In this document: piece by piece, positions 56,735 to 64,000 of the stretch
How the letters are laid out: each line of letters begins with the position of its first letter
Position numbering within the stretch: position 1 is the stretch's first letter
Source: Ecdyonurus torrentis
Lineage: Eukaryota; Arthropoda; Insecta; Ephemeroptera; Heptageniidae
Length of the DNA stretch: 64,000 nucleotides
Assembly (NCBI GenBank): GCA_949318235.1
Contig: OX439127.1
Span: forward strand, 13,663,855 to 13,727,854
Direction: 5' to 3'
The notes under the pieces: model-generated
What the model saw: the letters and a program-made list of their open reading frames with translations, nothing else
Database searches by the model: none
What the model was told of the DNA's origin: nothing
Program-made: the position numbers and the translations under genes

Positions 56735-59659
56735 TTATAAATTATCAAGAAAGAATTTTTTCATATTAAATTTCGTTTCATTTTTATTTGCAAAACTTTT
56801 TAATTCTGATGGAATTTGATTCCATAATTTAGGAAGTAAAATTTTTTTTGTCCTTTCAGTGAATCTATTTACAATTTTTGGTACAAATAAAGGATTGGTC
56901 ACTGCTGTTCTGGTACTATAAATATGAGTTCTCGGTATACCATGAGAATTTTCAAAATAATTTTCACAAATAAAAGAACATTTAAACATTTCTTCTATTG
57001 GCAATATCTTAAAGTACTTAAAATATTCAAGATCACTTTTTAGCTTATTTCCTTTTTTTAAAATTTTTAATATTCTTATTTGCATTTTTTTCAATTCCCA
57101 TAATTTACCTGATTTAGTACAACCATAAGATAATAAACCGTATAATATATGTGGATGTACAAAAGAAAAATATAATTGTCTCATCGTCTGTTCATTCACA
57201 TATGATCTTACTGTTTTTAATTTAAAAATTGCAGATCTCAATTTATTTAACAGTTGCATAATATGCAAATCCCAATCAAATGTTTGATCAATAATAGCTC
57301 CTAAGTAATTATAATTATTTACTTGTTCTACAAACTCACAATTACAATTTAAAGTAAAATTATGTAAACACTTATTAGTATGAGCTCTTAATTGAATATT
57401 TTGCATAGTATATGTATACTTTTTAAAAATGTGCATAACTTTTGTTTTTTTCCTATTAATTAATATTTTCCTATCATGCGACCATTCCAAAACTGAATCA
57501 AAATCATTTTGTAACATTTTATTTGCAACTTCAAAGTTACTATGAGCCGCTATCATAAGTAAATCATCGGCAAACATTTTTGCTTTACAATATTTTAGTA
57601 AATTAAAAATTTTGTTAACATAAATTATAAAGAATTTAGCACTTAAGACCCCTCCTTGTATTATACCGCATTTTATTATTTTAATTTCACTTACAATATT
57701 TTTAATTTTGACAGCAACTTGTCTATTTTTTATAATATTCGCAATTAACATTAATGTTGGTCCTCGTATTCCAATTTCTTCTAAATCTTTTAACAATAAG
57801 TCATGGTCTATAGTGTCAAATGCTTTGGAATAATCAACAAATAAACAAAGAACATGATGCCCTTTTTCTAATTCTTCATTTATAAAATTGGAAACATCAT
57901 ATAGACATTTTGCTGTACCCTTTTTTTTTTGATAGGCATATTGATTTTTATTTATAATATTGAATTCTTCTAAATAATCAGACAATAATAATTCAATATG
58001 TTTTTGTATAAATTTATCAACAAAAGCAGATACAGCAACTGGTCTAAAATTATTATATAGTTTATGATCCCCACCTTTATAAATTGGCCTTATCAATGAT
58101 AATTTTAGATTATCAGGATATACTGAGCTTTCAATACACATATTTGTTAATCTTATTAAATATTGAATTAATGATTCGCCACCAAATAAAATATCCTGAA
58201 CACCTATATTATCATGACCTGGTCCTTTTTTCTTACTTAATAAATTAATAATATAAACTGCTCGTTTCTCATTTAATTTTGGTAGATACATTGATTGTAA
58301 ATTACTATTAAATTTAAGCGAATTTTCACTTAATATTAAATTACAATTAATCTTTACATCTTCAATTGAATTTACAAAATGATTTACAAAATTATTAGCA
58401 ATATCTTTGATAGAACTTACATCAGACATATATTTAATAATAATATTATCAATATTAAGATTTTCTTTCCCTAATATTTGATTAATAAAACACCAAGATT
58501 TTCTTATATCACCAGCAATTTCAACAAATTTAGAATGATAATAATTATTTTTTTCTTTAATTATTAAAAAATTTATTTTGTTTCTTAATTTTTTATATCT
58601 AATTCTATATTCAGGCATATGTAATGAGTTTTTAAATTTTTGAAAATATTTGTCTCTATCTTTCATAAGAAATTTTATTTCATCAGTACACCACACATTA
58701 TTTAATCTTCTATTCTTGCTATTTAATAATTTTTCACTTTCACATTTATCACTTATATTTCGAAAAACTGTTACAATATGATTATATAATTCATTTGGAC
58801 AATTAATATTATTACATATACTCCAATCATAATTACAAATCATATTTCTGAATTTTTTTAAATTTTTAATTTTTACTTTTTCATTACAATTATTATTAAT
58901 TAAATTAGTACTCAATATACAACCAGTCATATAATGATCGGTGATTTTACTTTTAATTATAAAACTATTATCAATTTCAAACAAATTATTTAATTTAACA
59001 AAAATATGATCAATACAAGTAGCTGAATAATTTCCTAGTATTGTACATTCCTCCCTTGTAACATCATTAACAATTTTTAGATAACCATATTTTGCCATTT
59101 TATTTTCATATTTTTGTACAATATTATCATTTTGATCTAACAAATTTAAATTTATATCACCTAAAATCACACAATTACTTTCATTATTTTTTAAAATACA
59201 ATCTTTTAATTCTTTTATGAATAAAAGTTTGTTAGAACCTGGAGGTCTATAAATATTATACAGCCTTAAATTATTATTCAACTTTAGACTTAAAACCTCC
59301 GCATTAATAAATTTTATATCAATAATTTTAGCATCAAATTTCTTATTAACAAACACTAAAACACCACCACCTTTATTTTCTTCTCTACTTTTTACAAATT
59401 TATCAAAATTAATTAAATTATAAACCTTTATTTCATGATCAAAAATATAAATTTCAGTCAACACAATAATATCAATATTCTCAACATTTTTATTAACATA
59501 AGCTAAAAAATTATTAAAATTTTTTCTTATAGAACGTATGTTTTGATGAACAATAATAACATTATTATTTTTCTTTTTCTTATCAATAAAAATATCATTT
59601 AAATCATTTTTTACTTCACAATTTACATAATCAAAATTAAAATTTAGGGACTCTTCCAT
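56735..59659 (-). CDS. LINE ORF2: AP-type endonuclease and reverse transcriptase
   Basis: 974 residues. The endonuclease domain is about 30-250: N40 in VHQNIRS, E69 in VLTEIY, D168/N170 in VILGDINLNLL, D217 in CIDHIF, and the final TDH at 240-242. Reverse transcriptase is about 515-760: IRPIYKGGDHKLYNNFRPVA, motif A LFVDYSKAFDTIDHD (D609), CGIIQGGVLSAKFF, and motif C FADD (696-699), with Phe where Tyr is usual. The C-terminal part has no RNase H or Cys-rich tail that I can see. Codon use is extremely A/T-rich and Asn/Lys/Ile-heavy, more so than ORF1. Catalytic residues are all present, so activity is plausible. Confidence 0.95.
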   Translation of the reverse strand: MEESLNFNFDYVNCEVKNDLNDIFIDKKKKNNNVIIVHQNIRSIRKNFNNFLAYVNKNVENIDIIVLTEIYIFDHEIKVYNLINFDKFVKSREENKGGGVLVFVNKKFDAKIIDIKFINAEVLSLKLNNNLRLYNIYRPPGSNKLLFIKELKDCILKNNESNCVILGDINLNLLDQNDNIVQKYENKMAKYGYLKIVNDVTREECTILGNYSATCIDHIFVKLNNLFEIDNSFIIKSKITDHYMTGCILSTNLINNNCNEKVKIKNLKKFRNMICNYDWSICNNINCPNELYNHIVTVFRNISDKCESEKLLNSKNRRLNNVWCTDEIKFLMKDRDKYFQKFKNSLHMPEYRIRYKKLRNKINFLIIKEKNNYYHSKFVEIAGDIRKSWCFINQILGKENLNIDNIIIKYMSDVSSIKDIANNFVNHFVNSIEDVKINCNLILSENSLKFNSNLQSMYLPKLNEKRAVYIINLLSKKKGPGHDNIGVQDILFGGESLIQYLIRLTNMCIESSVYPDNLKLSLIRPIYKGGDHKLYNNFRPVAVSAFVDKFIQKHIELLLSDYLEEFNIINKNQYAYQKKKGTAKCLYDVSNFINEELEKGHHVLCLFVDYSKAFDTIDHDLLLKDLEEIGIRGPTLMLIANIIKNRQVAVKIKNIVSEIKIIKCGIIQGGVLSAKFFIIYVNKIFNLLKYCKAKMFADDLLMIAAHSNFEVANKMLQNDFDSVLEWSHDRKILINRKKTKVMHIFKKYTYTMQNIQLRAHTNKCLHNFTLNCNCEFVEQVNNYNYLGAIIDQTFDWDLHIMQLLNKLRSAIFKLKTVRSYVNEQTMRQLYFSFVHPHILYGLLSYGCTKSGKLWELKKMQIRILKILKKGNKLKSDLEYFKYFKILPIEEMFKCSFICENYFENSHGIPRTHIYSTRTAVTNPLFVPKIVNRFTERTKKILLPKLWNQIPSELKSFANKNETKFNMKKFFLDNL

Positions 59660-59695
59660 ATAAAAAACAAAATTAAACTAACATTTCAATTCACA

Positions 59696-60694
59696 TTAGA
59701 ATGGAACTCCTGGCATACGTCGATCAAAATCATCATCACATTTTATTCTTATAGTACCTGTATCTTCAGTTTTCTTTGCCAATATTTTTCCATCCTTGAC
59801 CCACACAAACTTCCAACCTCTAACTTTAGCAGCTGTGCGAGTTTTGTAGAATAATCTTTTCAATTCTGGAGTCAGATGTTCACAAACAAATAACTTGTCT
59901 TCCTTTGCATTACCTTGAACTTTGCCTATTGTAAGATTACGTGTTTTACTTCTGTCAAGCCACACTCTCCTCGCCTCAGTTGATTTGAACTTGACCACAA
60001 CAATAGGTGGTATGCCTTGTTTACGTACATTCTTTGGGTTAGCATACACGCGATAACAGTCTTCAACTGATTGTGCAGCAGAAGGAGCGCCAATAACTTT
60101 GGCCACACTCTCTATCACATCACGCGTGTTCTCTCCCGTAGTCACTGGCATTCCATGAATTTCAATGTTCATAGACAATCTCTCTTGCTCAAGTTCTTGC
60201 ACTCTAACATTTAGTTCAGATACTTCATTATCCTTCTTAATCACTTTTTCTTTTAGTTCATTAATTTCATTACTCATTTTTTTAAATAATTTATCTTGAT
60301 TATCAAATCTCTCCAGTAAATCATCATATTTCTTTGACAAAAAATCGGTGCTTTCTTTTAAATCTTTGATTACAGAGGTATCTTGTTCAATCTTATCTAC
60401 TTTATCAAGTCTTTTATCTACTTTATCAAGTCTTTTATTTATATCCTCAAGTAAATCAAACAATGATTTCTCACCTTTCTTTTCCTCATCTTCACTTGCA
60501 TCTGAAAGTATGTCTTTTTTTTCTTGTTTACACTTAAGACAGAGCCATTTAGGTTTCCTCCCTGGTTTATTTGGCTCTACTTTTGTCTCAAGTTTAATGC
60601 ACCCATTATGTGCATAGCACAATTTGCAACCATTACATAAAATCTTCTCTTCATTCACTTGAAATCCTTTTTTACATATCACACACGACGACAT
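59696..60694 (-). CDS. LINE ORF1: PHD-like zinc finger, coiled coil, FP/L1-ORF1-like C-terminal domain
   Basis: 332 residues. Residues 4-55 hold a Cys/His pattern of PHD type (CVIC, CNGC, CYAHNGC, CLKC). About 65-170 is a highly charged coiled coil with heptad-like LDKVDKR repeats. About 170-332 resembles the C-terminal domain shared by L1-type ORF1 proteins and the baculovirus FP protein (SMNIEIHGMPVTTGEN, PIVVVKFKSTEARRVWL, RGWKFVWVKDGKILAKK). Such proteins bind RNA and form the retrotransposition particle. No frame break. The start ATG follows a short leader. Confidence 0.9.
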   Translation of the reverse strand: MSSCVICKKGFQVNEEKILCNGCKLCYAHNGCIKLETKVEPNKPGRKPKWLCLKCKQEKKDILSDASEDEEKKGEKSLFDLLEDINKRLDKVDKRLDKVDKIEQDTSVIKDLKESTDFLSKKYDDLLERFDNQDKLFKKMSNEINELKEKVIKKDNEVSELNVRVQELEQERLSMNIEIHGMPVTTGENTRDVIESVAKVIGAPSAAQSVEDCYRVYANPKNVRKQGIPPIVVVKFKSTEARRVWLDRSKTRNLTIGKVQGNAKEDKLFVCEHLTPELKRLFYKTRTAAKVRGWKFVWVKDGKILAKKTEDTGTIRIKCDDDFDRRMPGVPF

Positions 60695-60787
60695 TTTTAT
60701 TTCACTTTTTCAGCACAATATACAGTAGTATACGACGGAGCAAACACCAAACACAACCTCTCTCTCCGAAGTCCACTACTTATTACT

Positions 60788-61638
60788 ATTATATAATATA
60801 TATATAATATTTATATATATGTATAATCCTTTCTTCGTTCCAAAAATGAGATGTATAATATAAAACATACTGTAAGATGCACTGCAGGCTTTTAAGTAAA
60901 CTTTATTAAGGAAGTGGGGGGAAGGTTAAAAAAAATGATAATAAAAAAACAAAACAAAAAAAAAGTTGAAGAAACGAAACAAGATAATTAAAAGTTGAAA
61001 AAATAATGATAATCCTATAAAATTTATTATTCCTTCTTTCATATAATTTTATTTTGTAAAAAATGTTTTTAATATTTAACTTTTTGTTTTCCTCGTCAAA
61101 TTATGATCACTAATTTACCTCTAATTTAATGATATCTCTGTTACCCATTTCAATTACATGTTTTTAATCCTAAATTAAGTTTTCTTGTATTTGATTTTTT
61201 TTTTTTCACACAAAATTTGTCACATGCTTTTTTAGGAATCTGATCTCTTAAAATAACTATAACCATCTTAGTTTCAAGAAATTCTTATAATTCTTATATC
61301 GTACTGGCATTTCCTCGTACAAAGAGAATCACAAACATTGCTAAGTTTGTAAGCTTATACGATACGTATAATAATTGTGTATTAAAATTGATTCCTTTAT
61401 CAAATGTAGGTTTAGTTCGCAACTTTTATTACATTGATGGACGGTAGTCGTTTGTTAATTTTATGACCATATTATTAGCTATTATGTAATTAGGGACTTT
61501 GAAATGTTTCAATAAAAATTGCATCAAAGTCAAAGAGCGAGTATAAGTACAAAATAGTATAATTCTATACATTTTCTTCCTTGAACAGAACGGTTCTATG
61601 AAGTTAAATAGAAGTTTCACAATTCATCAGATTTGCTA
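60788..61638. other. AT-rich DNA beyond the LINE
   Basis: No gene is recognised. A-runs and T-runs only. Confidence 0.5.

Positions 61639-64000
<2,362 letters not shown>

Larger units (their letters stand above)
56420..60787 (-). mobile_element. Apparently complete non-LTR retrotransposon (LINE)
   Basis: Reading on the minus strand: a 5' leader of about 93 bases, ORF1 (60694-59696), a 36-base gap, ORF2 (59659-56735), a 3' UTR of about 290 bases with a hairpin, and a poly-A tail (poly-T at 56420-56442). Flanks resemble each other: ATTATATAATAT plus ATATATGTATA occur at 56389-56419 and again from 60788. This may be an imperfect target duplication, but the sequence is low-complexity. Both ORFs lack stops, so the copy is young. 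The two-ORF plan with a PHD-like finger in ORF1 and an endonuclease/RT ORF2 fits the CR1/Jockey assemblage; exact clade open. Confidence 0.9.

Noticed and set aside
59926..60617. Short ORFs inside LINE ORF1 on both strands
   Set aside because: Shadow frames of the conserved ORF1.

Overview
The window is nuclear DNA from an AT-rich, repeat-dense animal genome. Split genes have GT-AG introns of about 0.1-5 kb. Long dinucleotide, trinucleotide and tetranucleotide microsatellites, non-LTR retrotransposons, hAT, TTAA-type and TA-type DNA elements are all present, and nothing is bacterial. A neuropeptide F/Y-type receptor gene, an NMD-like PPWD1 gene and SLC35B1 fit a bilaterian invertebrate, possibly a marine protostome. 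The phylum cannot be fixed from the sequence alone.

Layout. (1) 1-7.4 kb is AT-rich and holds a 1.93-kb hAT-type non-autonomous element (perfect 8-bp target duplication) and a small GC-richer patch of unknown nature. (2) 7.4-8.4 kb, minus strand, is an intronless ORF for an SLC35B1-type ER nucleotide transporter. (3) 9.3-11.4 kb holds two foldback elements. The first has Penelope-like features and carries a compact hammerhead ribozyme motif. The second is a 1.24-kb almost perfect palindrome of hAT type, with a perfect 8-bp target duplication. (4) 12.7-26.0 kb, minus strand, is a complete 13-exon PPWD1 gene (WD40 plus cyclophilin; 664 residues predicted). Its introns are full of small transposons. 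(5) 26.9-33.4 kb is a graveyard of MITEs, a tRNA-like segment, and CT and GAA microsatellites. (6) 35.9-46.1 kb, minus strand, is a six-exon rhodopsin-class GPCR of the NPY/NPF-receptor type (467 residues predicted from the first ATG seen). (7) 46-56 kb is AT-rich with MITEs and TA arrays. (8) 56.4-60.8 kb, minus strand, is an apparently complete LINE with two intact ORFs and a 3' hairpin that also occurs in a second, truncated copy. (9) 61.6-64 kb holds a (TG)n array of about 100 units and a (GATA)60(GACA)83(GATA)18 array that abuts what looks like another LINE tail.

The three host genes all lie on the minus strand but are unrelated in function: ER nucleotide transport, spliceosome-associated prolyl isomerisation, and peptide signalling. 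They do not form an operon. The rest is mobile-element biology. Several independent element families meet here: hAT, TTAA-flanked (piggyBac-like), TA-flanked (Tc1/mariner-like), Penelope-like and LINE. The strongest candidate for an unusual system is the Penelope-like foldback with its embedded minimal hammerhead. All exon borders were worked out by hand from reading frame, GT-AG rule and family conservation; no search was run.
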